Shown piece after piece: positions 11,939 through 24,200 of a DNA stretch of 64,000 nucleotides. How positions within the stretch are numbered: position 1 is the stretch's first letter; each line of letters begins with the position of its first letter. This DNA comes from Vitrella brassicaformis (lineage: Eukaryota; Sar; Vitrellaceae): assembly GCA_001179505.1 (NCBI GenBank), contig CDMY01000289.1, positions 21,618 to 85,617 on the forward strand, written 5' to 3'. The translations under genes were made by a program, and so were the position numbers. The notes below the pieces were generated by a model. The model was not told the origin of the DNA and did no database searches. It saw nothing but the letters and a program-made list of their open reading frames with translations.

Positions 11939-13978
11939 TCACTTGTAGCAGTTGAGCTGGGGGTGCCGATACACACGCGATGGGTCGACCGCAAAGAGCA
12001 CCTCAACCTGTCAGCGGAGGGAGGCGTTTCTGGTCACACAAGGGTCTTGGTTCTCCATTCACTGCGACACTGCATACCTGTTTGGGCAGATGCTCTGTGA
12101 TGGTATCCAGGAACAGCTCTAAAGTGGACCCCACCAGCTGCATGCAGACGAATGAACAACATCAGTGTGTGCACGATCCCTCCCTCCCTCCCTGCTGACC
12201 TTCCTCACCTCTTTGGTGTTTGCATAGTGCCGGTGCAGCGCCTCACGGACGCCCACCGACCGCTCAAACGTCAGGTTGCCACACAGGTCGCGATACACAG
12301 GCAGCACGTCACCGTGTAAACTGATCCACAGACGCAAGATGCCTTCCACGCTCTTAATTGCACTCGACTCAAGGTGATGGCTGACCTAATTGTGTGTGGA
12401 TTTCTCATCTGCAGATCGAAGGCGCTTTGACGGCCGGTGGCGAGTACGTCCATGGAGTGGAGCGTGATGGCGTGTGCGAGGTAGTCGGGGCAGGTTAGGT
12501 CGAGGGGCAGGTCATCCAGCAGCATCACCTCACTGTCCAAGGTGAACTTGAGCAATGCCTGATGAACGTTCACGAAACAGGTGATGCTGGCGGCACGTGA
12601 TTGTGCATCTGTCGTCACTCACCTCGAGTGAGTCGCCATTGGTGAGTGAGGTGAAGGTGTCGTCGGCACCGACGCGAGCCACATAGCTGCACCGCACCCA
12701 TCCGGCCATCCAGCCAGCAATAAGTCGATCGATTTATCTGTTGCTTTTTCGCGCATCGCATCACGCACTCACCCACCCGATATCATAGTGCACAGCGGGA
12801 AAGCCTCTCCGCGCAAACCACCGCAGCAACTCGCGACCAAGCCACTTGGTGTACCCATAACTGCAGACACACGCGCAGACACTCCCATAGAGACAGACAC
12901 GGCGGCCCTCCCCTCCCCTCTGTGCTGTGCTGTGCTCACCGTACTTGTTGTACAAGCCCAACCGGCGCGGCGGACGGCCGTCGGCCTCATCAGCAACGGC
13001 CCTATACACGTCATGCAGCCGCGCCGCACAGCTACCGGCATAAAACACCACGGGCAGCCGCCCTCCCGCCCCCCCACTCCCCCAGGCAAACCGAATGACG
13101 TCCATCAGCCCACCCACATTCACGGCAGCCAACTCGTCCCACCCTAGGAAGAAATTGTCGATGGCGGCGAAGTGGTAGAGGGCGTGAAATCTACCGGCCG
13201 CGAGCGTCGCGAACGCATCCCCATCAAGACCAAAAGACGGGCGCGAAAGGTCCCCTGAGACAGGCTTGACACGAGCCCATTGATCCGCAGAGAGGGACAG
13301 TCCATGCGATGAAAGGGCCGCCTGCAGCCGCTGGAGGGCCGTGTGGCCGTCCCGCGCTCGGACGAAGCAGCAAACCTCCTCTATGCGACCCGTCTTGAGC
13401 AGCGAGACCAGCTGATGTGAGCCGAGGAAACCGGTGGCGCCGGTGACGAACACGCGATAGTGACTCTTCGCATCATCGAGGGGCCGCGGGGCGAGAGAGC
13501 TGTCTTGTGGGCAGGGGGCAAGGCGTCCTGTGAGGTGGAACAGCGCCTTCGCCAGCTGGCTGTCCTGGATAGCACGAAGGCAGCACCCATTCTCCCGGCT
13601 TCTTCTCGACTCTCCTCCCGTCGCGCTGTCCGCCGCCCCTCCACCACACAGCGGAAAGTGACCAGACTCCTCAACAGCCATCCGAAGTCTAGCTGTGGAT
13701 CCAAGCGTCACATTGATGAGCGGAGGGGTCTCCTGCGGATCTGTGGACGGCGGCACGGCCAGAGGCGCAATGGATGCGGTCACGCGCCCATTCTCCTGTG
13801 CGTCTTGAGCTGGTTTCCTCCGTGCTGGTGGGTAGACGAGTGCCAGAGGCATGCATGCGCCGTGTCGTCGTGTTGTGAGGGACGGCTGTTGCAGTGGCAG
13901 CGAGGGAAGGAATGCATCGGTTGGCTTGGGAGGCAAGAAGACGCTTCGGAGAGAGGAGGCGAGAAAGGAATCAATCAT
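11939..13978 (-). CDS. NAD(P)-dependent thioester/fatty acyl reductase-like extended SDR
   Basis: Probably reduces an acyl thioester (acyl-CoA or carrier-bound) with NAD(P)H. First exon 13978-12945 carries a 170-residue disordered lead, then RVFVTGATGFLGSHQLVSLL with the Rossmann motif GATGFLG at residues 180-186, plus CCFVRARD and VKPVSGDLS as in the thioester-reductase (Male sterility/NAD_binding_4) group. A 'HFAAIDNFF' strand and 'VNVGG' follow. Splicing to the exon starting at 12860 builds the catalytic Y346-x3-K350 (YGYTK). Later exons near 12770, 12690-12625, 12570-12390, 12360-12220, 12140-12085 and 12010-11939 give the substrate-binding C-terminus. No adenylation or carrier domain is present. 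The stop at 11939 overlaps a donor-like AAGTGAGA, so a further 3' exon near 11880 is possible. Confidence 0.75.
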
Positions 13979-14032
13979 CTAAGGCTCCGCAGACCATCCG
14001 GAGGGCCTCCTTGCTTCGAGCAATCCATGCCG

Positions 14033-14099
14033 GATGACGTCAGCAAGCTCAACCAATGCCCAGGGTTTGAAGACCGAAGAGTTGTGCAGGGTTTGTCAC
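14033..14099 (-). repeat. Dispersed start-proximal element, copy A (TTCGGTCTTCAAACCC core)
   Basis: Read on the minus strand, this is a near copy of 50181-50249, with a shared core TTCGGTCTTCAAACCCTGG and a shared GAGCTTGCTGACGTCATC end. The two copies differ at only a few bases over nearly 70. It ends about 55 bases before the reductase start (13978), in the same orientation relative to the gene as copy B. Confidence 0.8.
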
Positions 14100-15140
14100 G
14101 ACGGGGTGGCCAGACAGATAACATCGACTCAACTGCATGGTCACCATGTACCTGTGGGGGAGGGGGGTCGACACGCACATCCAGCTGTGGCATCAGGCAG
14201 CCTGACAACATGAATCATCGTCTCCCTATCTATCCAGGGCTCGCGCGCTGACGCGACGAATCCCACTGAAAAACTGCCGAATAAACGTTTGCTCACACGC
14301 AAGGACACCAACGCGCACACACAACACACACGCCGACGTGACGAGTGGTCTCGGCCAGCCGCGTGAAGAAATGCCACAAATGACGACCCAGCCAGTGAGA
14401 GGCCAGTGGGGCCCACGTGGGTATGTAAGGAAGGTGGATGGGATGGGAGTTATAAATAGGTACGAAAGCACACACGACGACTGACTCATGGGCGGACTGG
14501 CCGGCCATGCTCCAGGCACGCAAAATTGGTGCGTCACTCACTCACTCAGTCCCTCACTCCCTCACGAGCGGCAAACACCGGTAGGTACCCGACAAACACG
14601 ACGGTACACATACGGAAAGAATACATATGTACAGACGAGTGTATACTCACACAAACAGGCCGATGATCGATGGATCGATGGATCGATGGATGAGTGCAGT
14701 GGAACCCAGTTAAGACAGCAAAAGCAGCAAATAGCAAGCAAGCGACGGGTGGTTGGGGCGCTATTCGCGCCCGAAAAGGCGGACGCTTTTCTCTCCTGGG
14801 CCCGTGTGGCTGGCTCTCCATTGCATTCACTCCTCACTCACTCACCGCAGCGAGAGAAAAGCGTCCGCTCTCCCCTGCCCCCTCTCTCTTGCATTCACCC
14901 CTCTCCCTCCCTTGCCCTCCCCTGCGCCCCAGCAGCCAGCCGCCCGACCGACCGACAGTACATTTACAGTACATGGCCTGCCCCTCATTCCCCTCACTAC
15001 CAACAGCCCAGCCCATCCCATCCCACCCTCACACACACGTGACACACACATATTGGCCGACGGACAGACACAGGCAGACAGACAGACAGGCAGGGAGGGA
15101 GGAGGGAAAAGGCCAGTCGATCTATCGGTGGATCGATGGA
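14100..15140. other. Intergenic region with simple repeats
   Basis: Upstream of the reductase gene and downstream of the glycosyltransferase gene. It holds a TATA-like TTATAAATA near 14450, GATC-rich and CT-rich microsatellites and an inverted repeat at 14779-14868. The long plus-strand open frame crossing here is low-complexity and antisense to the next gene. Confidence 0.5.
14779..14868. repeat. 17-bp perfect inverted repeat (stem-loop)
   Basis: Arms GCGGACGCTTTTCTCTC (14779-14795) and GAGAGAAAAGCGTCCGC (14852-14868) are exact reverse complements separated by 56 bases. It could form a hairpin or be the remnant of a small inverted-repeat element. Confidence 0.75.
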
Positions 15141-15521
15141 TCACTCCCTTACAGTATCTCCCTCCTGCGCCCCTTTACTATTGCCGTCCCCGCGCCCCCT
15201 CCGCCGCCCCTCTCCCTCTATCGGCACATCGTCGACACGCTCATCCTCTCCACCATCGTCAGCCATACCCCCATCGGCCTCCACATCTGCATGCCGATCT
15301 GCCGGCGGCTCCTCCTGCTGCTGCTGTTGTCTCTGTACCTGATGCTGCCTCCGTGCCAGTCTGAGTGGTGGGCGGTGGTTGTTGCTGTTGCGTTGTGGGT
15401 GTGTGTCGTCCTGCTCTCCCCTTTCTTTGATGATCAGCTGCAAGGGCAGCTGGGCGTCGAAGTCACATATCTCACCAGAGAAGGTCCGCCGGATGTAGCC
15501 GGGATCACAGCCCCTGCATCA

Positions 15522-15555
<34 letters not shown>

Positions 15556-17299
15556 GTGAGTTGCAACACGTGGCCACTGGATGGATGGTAGAGAGCGCAC
15601 CAGTAGAGTGCGAGTGCCCTTGCCGCGACGTTGTTGTTGTCGGTTTGGTTGTTGAGGAGGATGAACAGGCCTTCCGGCCCCGTCCTCAGCTGATACGCCT
15701 TGTGGATCTCCAAGTCAGGATTCGCCAGCCGAGTCGAAAAGGCGATCCTCTGAACCTTACGGTACGCGAGATACCTACACCCACAGCCACACACACACAC
15801 ACACATACATCGCAGAACCATCCATCCACCCACCCAACCAACCACACATCCCTCGCTCGTTTGCTTGTGTGTGTGTGTGTGTGTGTGAGCCGCTCGCTTA
15901 CCCCGAGGCCCACAGGTCGTCTGTGAGGTAAACTTTTGACCTCAGGTGTGGCGGGCACCCCTCGTAGCTGAGCACCTTGTCGTCGAAAAACCTCTTCTGC
16001 ACGAAGAACGACCCGACGCCGTTGATGGTATGGACCTGCTGGACCACAAAATTGGGGTCTTTCCGGTCGTGGGACGCCCTGAAGGTCCGCTCCGTCAGGT
16101 AGGACGGATCGCACACCTCGTTGAACGTCTGACCTCGACGCGTCAGGGCCGCATCGGGGAACAGACGGTGCACCTGAGGTCGGAAACGGCAATGGCGATC
16201 ATTCCGTGATGTTGTTCGCCCTTTCCCTCTCTCCCTGGCCACTTACGTGCACGTAGTCGCAGACGAGATGTCTGCTATAGGTGAGGTCATCGTCCAGCAC
16301 CACAAGGGCGCTCTTGTCGTCAAGCTGGGCCTCCTTGAGCGGCATCAGGAACTTGGTGGCGGGGCCGTAGTCCTCGCCGCGGATGACGCGGGTGCGCCTG
16401 AGGGTGCCGTCTGTGAGGTATGCCGGGAGGGGGTCAGGGTAAGGCTCCCCGGTGCGCTTGAAGACATATGGGACGGACAGCAGCACCTCATGGATCGGAT
16501 ACGTCTGCTTCTCAAGCTGCACCAGGTACCTGCACAGACAGAGGCAGAAGCATAGATGTGACGTGCCTTGACTGTGTCGGCCGCGTGTTTATGTGTGTCT
16601 GTGTGTGTACGTTTTGAGCTCGCTGAGCCTGGAAGGGATGGTCGTGAGGGCGATGTACACGGGCCCGTCATATCTCGCCTTGCACGTGTCGTTGAGCTGG
16701 TTGATGCTCTGCTCAATCAGCCCGGCCTTCTTGTTGATCTCACCCAGCGCCCTCAGCACGTCGTTCCTGTGCCGATTCAGCGTCCCCGTAGTGGCCTCCT
16801 GCAGCCGCTGCACCCGCCACACCAGATTCGACACGTTGTTTCTCAAAGCCGTGTCATCCAGTCGCTTGGCCTGCTGGGACTCCAGCGCACTGACGGTGGC
16901 GGAAAGGCCCTCGACGGCCTGCATGACCTGCTGCACGTCACTCTGCCGTGCCGCCAGCCGCCTTTGGTCTTCATGGTGCCGCGCGTCGGTCACATTGCTG
17001 AGCAGCGCTATGCGCGCGTCGAGGGCGTCAAGCTTGGCCAACAGGGGGTCCCGCGCGGACGGCCACGGGCGGGCCAGCCGAAGACACAGGCCCAGTGGTG
17101 GAAACACAGTCCAGTAAGATAACAGCTGAGTCATCAAAGCGAAGGAAGCTGCGCCAATGCATCCAATGACAGCAGAGAGAGAGAAAGAAAGCTGACTGAC
17201 GCATGAAAAGTCTGTCTGTCTGTCCCTCTGTCTGTATGTACCAAGGATAGCGACGAAATAGACGACATAGGTGGAAGCCGCCCGAATGGCCTTTCCCAT
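15141..17299 (-). CDS. Type II membrane glycosyltransferase-like protein with coiled-coil stem
   Basis: Likely Golgi/ER glycosyltransferase. Start ATG 17299 gives a short cytosolic tail and one membrane helix, completed across an intron (MGKAIRAASTYVVYFVAIL then ASFALMTQLLSYW). A long heptad-rich stem follows (about residues 60-210). The catalytic-looking region begins with YIALTTIPSRLSELK, continues in the 16522-16250 exon (YLVQLEKQTYPIHEVLLSVP, DYGPATKFLMP) and holds ALVVLDDDLTYS, a DxD-like acidic triad. Exons ending near 16170-15900 and 15770-15610 complete the domain (VGSFFVQKRFF, YLTDDLWASG). The tail is Gln/Glu-rich and disordered. The precise family is not recognised; the DDD motif and architecture support a GT-A enzyme. 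An open frame extends upstream to an ATG at 17800, but no ATG lies between, so 17299 is preferred. Confidence 0.6.
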
Positions 17300-17727
17300 G
17301 CTGCCCCGTCCGTCGTGCTCGCGCCCCTCGCCCTCCTCCTCGTCGGCAGCAGCAGCAACAGCAGAGGGCCTGCGAAAAGGCCGCCTGGCTCTCTTGGGGC
17401 AGGCGCACCTCGTGGCTGAGTGGGTGAGTGAGGCGGATGTTGAGCAGTGATGGCGTGCATGCAGCCCCTCGAGGCTCAGCAAGGGGAAGGCCGTGGACGT
17501 CGGTAGCCGAGGGGATGCTGGGGGTGGTTCAGCCAGCGCACCAGGACAGCACAACAGCACCCTTGAGATGACGAAACGCCTCCTCCCGAAGCCCAGATGA
17601 AGCAAGGGAAGACCAATTCGTTGAAATAAGTGGTCGTAATGATCACGTCGTTGGCGCCCGGGCTGGTGTTCACTATAGAGTAGTGAAGAAGGCCCTCGTT
17701 TGGTTTTTATGCCAGCGGCAAATAGGT

Positions 17728-17746
17728 TGCGAGCTATGCGAGCCGG
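17728..17746 (-). promoter_or_regulatory. Two adjacent TGCGAGC(T/C) motif copies
   Basis: Two copies of the reverse complement of the recurring AGCTCGCA motif (TGCGAGCTAT and TGCGAGCCGG), between the divergent glycosyltransferase (-) and PTB-like (+) genes. Confidence 0.4.
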
Positions 17747-18241
17747 AGCGAAGCTGCCTTGCTGACTCTTGGCCGCTTTCTCTGCCTTGTCTGGCCTCAT
17801 CTGGCCTTCGCTTGAAGCTCCTGTGCGCTGCCAGTAGCTGGCTGGCTCCCCTGTATGTCCCGTCCCCCTTCCCGCCCTCCCTCCTGACCCTCCCTCCCTC
17901 CCTCCCTCCCTGCCGCTGAGCTGCCTTGCCTGACCTACACTCGCCTCGCTGCCTTACCACATCCCTCCCCTGTTCCTCCCCGCCGTGTCGTGCTCCCTCT
18001 CTACTCTGTCTGCCCAGCCATCCCATCGGTCGCCCGCCTGACGTAGAAGCGTCGACAGGATGATGCAGGCCGGTACGCTCAGCTGAGAGGGTCCACACAC
18101 AACACACACGTGGGAGGCAGCTGAGCTGTGGGTGCACATTCTGTCCTGTTGTTGACATGTTGATATGTTGTGTGTGTGGCTTCATTTGATGAAGGCAAGA
18201 GGGCGTTGGAGGCGGGTCCTCCCGGCGGCGACGGTAGTGAG

Positions 18242-21200
18242 ATGATGGCCAAGCGGCACCAGCCCGACATGGATGCGCCGCCCTCCAAGGTGCTGCTCAT
18301 CCGCAACCTGCCCCGCAACATCAATGAGTCGGAGATCAAGCAGGCCCTGCAGCCGTGGACGCAGCCCGGCATCGACCTCAGGATGTTCCATAACCCATCC
18401 ACCGGACAGGCATTCGTAGAGTTCCCGGTGAGGCGAGTCACGCACCCCACCGACGCGGCAACACTCGCCATCCGGGTGGTAGTAGGTGCATGCTCTTTCT
18501 CTCTCCGTGTGTGTGTGTGTCAGGACGAGGGCGCGTCGACCCATGCGCTGTCGTATATCCGTCAGGGCCACGTGGCGGTGCGTGGCGTGCGCTTCGTGGG
18601 TTGCTATTCGACCAAGCAGCAGGTGGTGACCAACCAGGAGCGGCACAAGGACTGCCGGGTGCTCCTCGTCTATGTCACCAACATCGCATACCCCGTCGAG
18701 CTCGAAGTCATTCACACCATCTTCTCCAAATACGGATTCGTCGAAAAGGTCGGTCNNNNNNNNNNNNNNNNNNNNNNNNNNNNNNNNNNNNNNNNNNNNN
18801 NNNNNNNNNNNNNNNNNNNNNNNNNNNNNNNNNNNNNNNNNNNNNNNNNNNNNNNNNNNNNNNNNNNNNNNNNNNNNNNNNNNNNNNNNNNNNNNNNNNN
18901 NNNNNNNNNNNNNNNNNNNNNNNNNNNNNNNNNNNNNNNNNNNNNNNNNNNNNNNNNNNNNNNNNNNNNNNNNNNNNNNNNNNNNNNNNNNNNNNNNNNN
19001 NNNNNNNNNNNNNNNNNNNNNNNNNNNNNNNNNNNNNNNNNNNNNNNNNNNNNNNCCCCCCCCCCCCCCCCCCAACCAACCACACACCAACAGCATGGGA
19101 TGTCTTTGTGTGATGTGTGTGTGCTGCAGATAGTGTCGTTTCAGAAGGCCCCGCGGACGTACCAGGCTTTGGTTCAGTTCTCGGCGCCCAACGAGGCCAT
19201 GGGGGCCATGGTCACACTCAACGGCAGAAACATATACGACGGATGCAACACACTGCAGGTAGGGTACCCACACTCATCCCATCGATACCCATCCAGCACA
19301 GCAACAATAATCATCTTTGGTGTGTCTGTGTGATGTCTGTGTGTGTGTATCGTCAATCCATCCATCAGGTCCAGCCGTCCAAGTTGTCAGAGTTGTCAGT
19401 GCGCGTCAACAACAGCCGCAGCCGCGACTACACCAACCCCAACCTGCCCACAGACGAACCACCCGACGAGCGGGGAGGTGCACCACCTGCCCATGCCTCC
19501 ACGTGGGTGTCCATGTGTGCGTCGATGTGTGTGTGTGGTTCAGGTGGCATCATGGGTCAGTCGCCGAACCGGAGTGTGCCCAACGGCAGCCTGGGGTCCA
19601 ACTTCACCAACACGCCCACGTCCGACCCGTCGTCGATGTCCCACCACGGCCATCCCTCACAGTACCAGGGGCAGGGCGGCCACCCCGGCATGCCGATGTC
19701 GCCCTTCCAGCAACAGTTCCCCAACCAATCCGGTGCGTGAGAGCGAGCCAAAGGCAGGCAGCGAGGGAGGGAGCAAGGGGGGATCGCATTTGCCGTGTGT
19801 GTGTTGTGTTGTGTTGTGTTGTGTGGTACCACCAGATCAGTTTGGCCGTCTGAGTCTGTCGGCGATTCCGAACGAGCTGCGTTTCCTGAAGCAGGAGAAC
19901 CCCAACACGCAGGGCACACCGGTTATCATGATCTACCACCTAGACCCAAGCAACCTCAATCATCCCGACAAGGTCAGTCAGGTCACTCACACACCACACC
20001 ACACACAGAGCAGAGGGGGGGAGCGGCGGGTGGGTAATATGTGTGTGTGTGTGTGTGTGTGTGCGTGTGTGTTCATATAGTTGTTCAATCTGTTCAGCCA
20101 GTTTGGTGTGGTGGAGCGTGTCAAGATCTTCCGCGACAAGCCCGACACGGCCATGATCCAGTTCTCCGACCAGTTCTACGCCACACTCGCACAGCACCAC
20201 CTACACGTAACCACTCACAAAACAAACGCACCCATCAAACACCGGCCGACCATCGTATACATGTGGTTTGTGTGTGTGTGTTATCAATCAACAGAATGTG
20301 ACTGTGTGGAACAAGACGCTGCAGATCACCTTCTCCAGGAACTTCGAAGTCAGGTGAGGCATGGCATGCATGCCCTCAAGCAATACAACGTGTAAAACCA
20401 TTGGGAGCGACCCACCCGACCATTCTTCCTTCCTTGCTGTGTGTCATCCGTCCATCCATCCATCCATCTATCCATCAGGCTTCCGCCCGCGGGAGCCGAG
20501 ACGACTGAGGACATGCAGCGGACCAAGGCATACTCACAGAAGGAACAGAGATGCTCGGGGGTACGCGCACACACACACACACGCTCACACAGAGGGAGGC
20601 AAGTGATAGACGTGTGGTGAGATGTGGCGTCGTGTGTGATGTTGTGTTTGTGTCAGGGTGACGAGCAGGAGATGCAGAAGTATTTGAAGAACGTGTGCAA
20701 GCCGTCCAACTGGCTCTTCATCGGCAACCTAGAGGACCACATTCAAGGTATGTGGGGTGGGGTGGGGTGGGTGCGTCGGTCGGTCAGTCTCCCGCCTGCG
20801 TCCCTAACACCCAGCTGTTTGTTTGCATGTGTGTGTGTGTGTGTTCAGAGGATGACATCCGTATGCATCTGTCCCCCTTCGGTCACCCCAAGACAGTGCA
20901 GTTTAAGCGCCCCCAGGGCCCCACCGCACGACACATGATGGCCGTCGTAGAAATGAACTCACTCGAAGAAGTCAGTCAGCACACAGACACACAGATAGAT
21001 AGCCAAGGAACGAAGGAAGGCCACACACCAGACGTTATCTCACCTTGCTGTCTGTGTGTGTGTGTGTGTGTATCTTTCCTCCAGAGTTTTTCGATCGTGA
21101 TGAACTGTCACAACACCAGGCTGAAGGAGAGGTGAGCACAATGACCTCAGGCACGCACGACGCACGAGCTGAGCTCACCACACGCATGTAAATCGCATTG

Positions 21201-21298
21201 GTCTCTGCCTGTGGCTTGTGCTGTGTGCTTTGTGGTTTGTGTGTGTGAGGTATAGGAGCATGAAGATCAGCTTTTCCAAGCAGGGGATGGTCCAATAG
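18242..21298 (+). CDS. Polypyrimidine tract-binding protein (PTB/hnRNP L) family, gap-interrupted
   Basis: RNA-binding splicing regulator with four RRMs. Exons: 18242-18427, 18524-18748 (then a run of Ns), 19130-19258, 19369-19477, 19544-19732, 19836-19972, 20081-20206, 20295-20353, 20479-20560, 20657-20747, 20849-20970, 21085-21131, 21256-21298; phases agree. RRM1: SKVLLIRNLPRNINESEI. RRM2: VLLVYVTNIAYPVELEVI, partly lost in the gap, ending YQALVQFS and the family signature INGRNIYDGCNTLQV-like LNGRNIYDGCNTLQ. RRM3: PVIMIYHLDPSNLN with FGVVERVKIF. RRM4: NWLFIGNLEDHI with HPKTVQF. A Ser/Asn/Pro-rich linker joins RRM2 and RRM3. An ATG upstream of 18242 is not in frame. Introns carry (TG)n tails. 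Confidence 0.9.
18756..19055. other. Assembly gap (300 N)
   Basis: Exactly 300 Ns, followed by a run of about 18 C residues. It falls after the exon ending at about 18748, so it probably covers intron and possibly a small exon of the PTB-like gene. The round length suggests a scaffolding estimate. Confidence 0.98.
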
Positions 21299-24200
21299 AC
21301 CGACGTATACGATACCCTACCCCAATTTACCCCACCCCAATCTACCCTACTCCCCCCTACTCTGCTCTAGTCTACTTCCTGCCTGCCTGCCTGCCTCACT
21401 TGACCAATCTGCTGCTGCTGCTGCTGCTGCCTAGCTGCCATCCGCCCCTGCCTGACTGACTGCCTAACTGCCTCGTCCGCCGTCAATGTCTGCCCGTGAG
21501 TGTGTGGATGTCGTCTGTCTGTCTGTTTGGTTGCTTAATGCCGGTTCACAAGAGTTTTGCACCTCAACACGCTTCTTGTGGGCGGGCACACGCACTCAGC
21601 ACAGCACAGCACAGCACAGGACGGCAGACGGAGAGAGGCGGGGCGGACGGAGCGGCCTCTTGCCAATTCGTGTCTGTCTGACTTAAGTGACTGCCTGACT
21701 GACTGCCTTGGTCGAGTGCGTGTGTGTGCGTGTGTGCCATCCTTCATGTGTCGACTCTCTCCCTCCTCCTACTACTCGCTGATCGATATTCTTTTCTCCT
21801 GGTCGCTCGGTCGCTCAGTATGTCGGTCGTTCGGTCGGTGTTGATCTTGATGCCTCTACATATTATCTAGTGCCTAAAGGAAGCACACTCCTGCCTGCCT
21901 ACTCATTCATCATACTCATGCTCCTTCCTTCCCCGCATCTATTATTCCATCCACCCAAAGGCGATGCGATCCCTCTGACGAATCTGACCGGCCGATCTGA
22001 CGTCCATCCTTTCCCTCTCTCTCTCTATCCGACGCACGCCTCGCCTTGGTGGCTGGCTAGTGGTGCATACCATGCCCGTGTGTGTGTGTGTGTGCGTGTG
22101 AGTGTCCTTATGAAGCGTATGTGTATCTTGCCCCCTATATATGACGACGAGCGAGCCAGCGATAAGGGAAGGAGAAGGGTTTTGTTCGCGAGGACCCGAG
22201 ACTGACTCACTGACTGACTCATGAGGTGAGGAGCAAGTAGAGAAGAAAGACAGCGACGGAGCTAGAGAGTCATGCATGGGACAGGGCAGGGCGGGGCGGG
22301 GCGGGGGATGGGCGCCTGTTGGTAAGTAGACACGTCGGCTGGCGGACCGGCTGGTGGGTTGGCTGGCTGGCTGGCCTCCCTGCGTAGCAATCCATCCATC
22401 CATATCGCATTCCATCCTCACTCCATCCCGCTCCCTGGGCCACTCCTGCCTGCAGCTGCTGCCCTGCCCTGCCCTCCCTCCCTCCCTCCCTCCCTGCCTA
22501 CCTCCCTGCCTGCCTGCCTGCCTATGCCCAAGTGCTATCTACTTTTTGGTTTACACACATATACCGATGATCGATCTGTGGAGCGAGAGAGCGAGCGACG
22601 GCCTGCGTGTGATGCGTGTTTTTCGTAGCTGGATCGGCCCGGCCCGGCCCCCAGCTGCTGGGTTGGTCTCTGACTGGGTAGCTGCCTCAAATCAGTGTGG
22701 ATGGACAGATGGACGGACGAGTAGGTAGGCATTCATTGATCTGATCGATCTGGGTGCCTTGGTTGATGAGCGGGTGGGCGGGTGACTGATTGTTTGTCCT
22801 TCCTTCTCGATGTAGCTATCTATCTATCATCTTTGTAGGAGGGGAGCAACTTGGGAGGAGGCGGGGCGGTGTAGGGGGCGGGGCGGTCAACACAGTGGCA
22901 GGCCAAGGAAGGATCGGTGTAGGGTGGCTGCCCTCACTTACACACGCTCCGCTCCGCTCGCCCACACTCACTCAGTCACTCAGTCGCTATTGATGTCATG
23001 GATTATGCATTCGCATACTCATGTCATGCAGCCACGCTGTGTAGCACACCAACCAACGAACGAACGACAGATGATCTCTCCTTTCTACACATACGCCACA
23101 CCACACCACACACATGACACAGACACAGGCACAGGCGGGGTGGGGTTGTGGGGGGATCATGGGGCGGATATACTAGGCCGGCTCTGCCTGCCTGTGTGTA
23201 TGAGTGAGTGAGAGTGCGACTGTGGGTGGGTGCGTTGATTGATTTGATGCGTGTGTGACGGATGCTTTATTTGTGGACTGCACGCTCGACGGAGAGCGAG
23301 CGCATTGGTTGCAAGCTATGATACACACAGAGAGAGAGAGCGAGGGCAGATAGAGACACTGGGCTGCGACTGACGATGGGATGGAGGTGGGTGGGTGCGT
23401 AAGATGCTCCCTTCGCCTTCCGATGGATGGATGGATGGACTTATGCGATTGGTTGATTGATGACGTGATGCTCACTGTCTGTCTGCACCCCCCACAGTTT
23501 TGCCGCCACTTACTCTCTTCGCTTACTAACTTCCTGCCTGCCTGCCTCGCTGTCTCCTCCCTTCCTCTTCCTTCCCTCACTCAATTCGGTTTCTCTGCGA
23601 GTCTGTGTGGGTCTCTTGCCCTTGTGGCAGCTACCGCACGTCGCTGACTGCAAGACACGCCTGCACCCATACGTACCCCTTCGTGTGGAGGTGCAAGCCA
23701 GCTGCTTGAAGTGACGTACGGTGGCTGGTGCAGCCGGAAGGAGGGGACACATGACTGACGCAGCATGACACCATGAATCGAGAGGTCTGTTTGCTTTCGT
23801 TTCATCCGGTTGGTCTATCAACTTTCTTGTAGCCGCTGTCCCGCTGATGCACTCATCCCACTCCCTCCCTCCCTCCCTCCCTGCCTATCTCCCTCCCTGC
23901 CTCCCTACCTTTTTCCTCCCCTGTCTGTCTGTCTGTCTGTCCCCCGTGTCTACGCGCGACGCTGCACGAAGCTTGTTGGTACAGATGTCTTTCGCTGCCC
24001 CTGCCTGCCCTCCTGGCGCCTTCCTTCCTCTCCTTTTTCGCTCCTGCCTCTCTCTGTGTGGCGTCGCGCGGTTTGGATGTCTGTCTGTCTGAGTGGGTGG
24101 ATGGATGGATGGATGTGTGTGGACTGAGTGAGTGTTGTGTGGTGTGGTGTGTGTGAATTGAGTGAGGGGCACTGCGGCGATGAGTGGCATGCTCTCCGTG

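Noticed and set aside
14694-15926. 410-residue plus-strand open frame
   Set aside because: Low-complexity and antisense to the glycosyltransferase exons; runs through CA repeats and introns.
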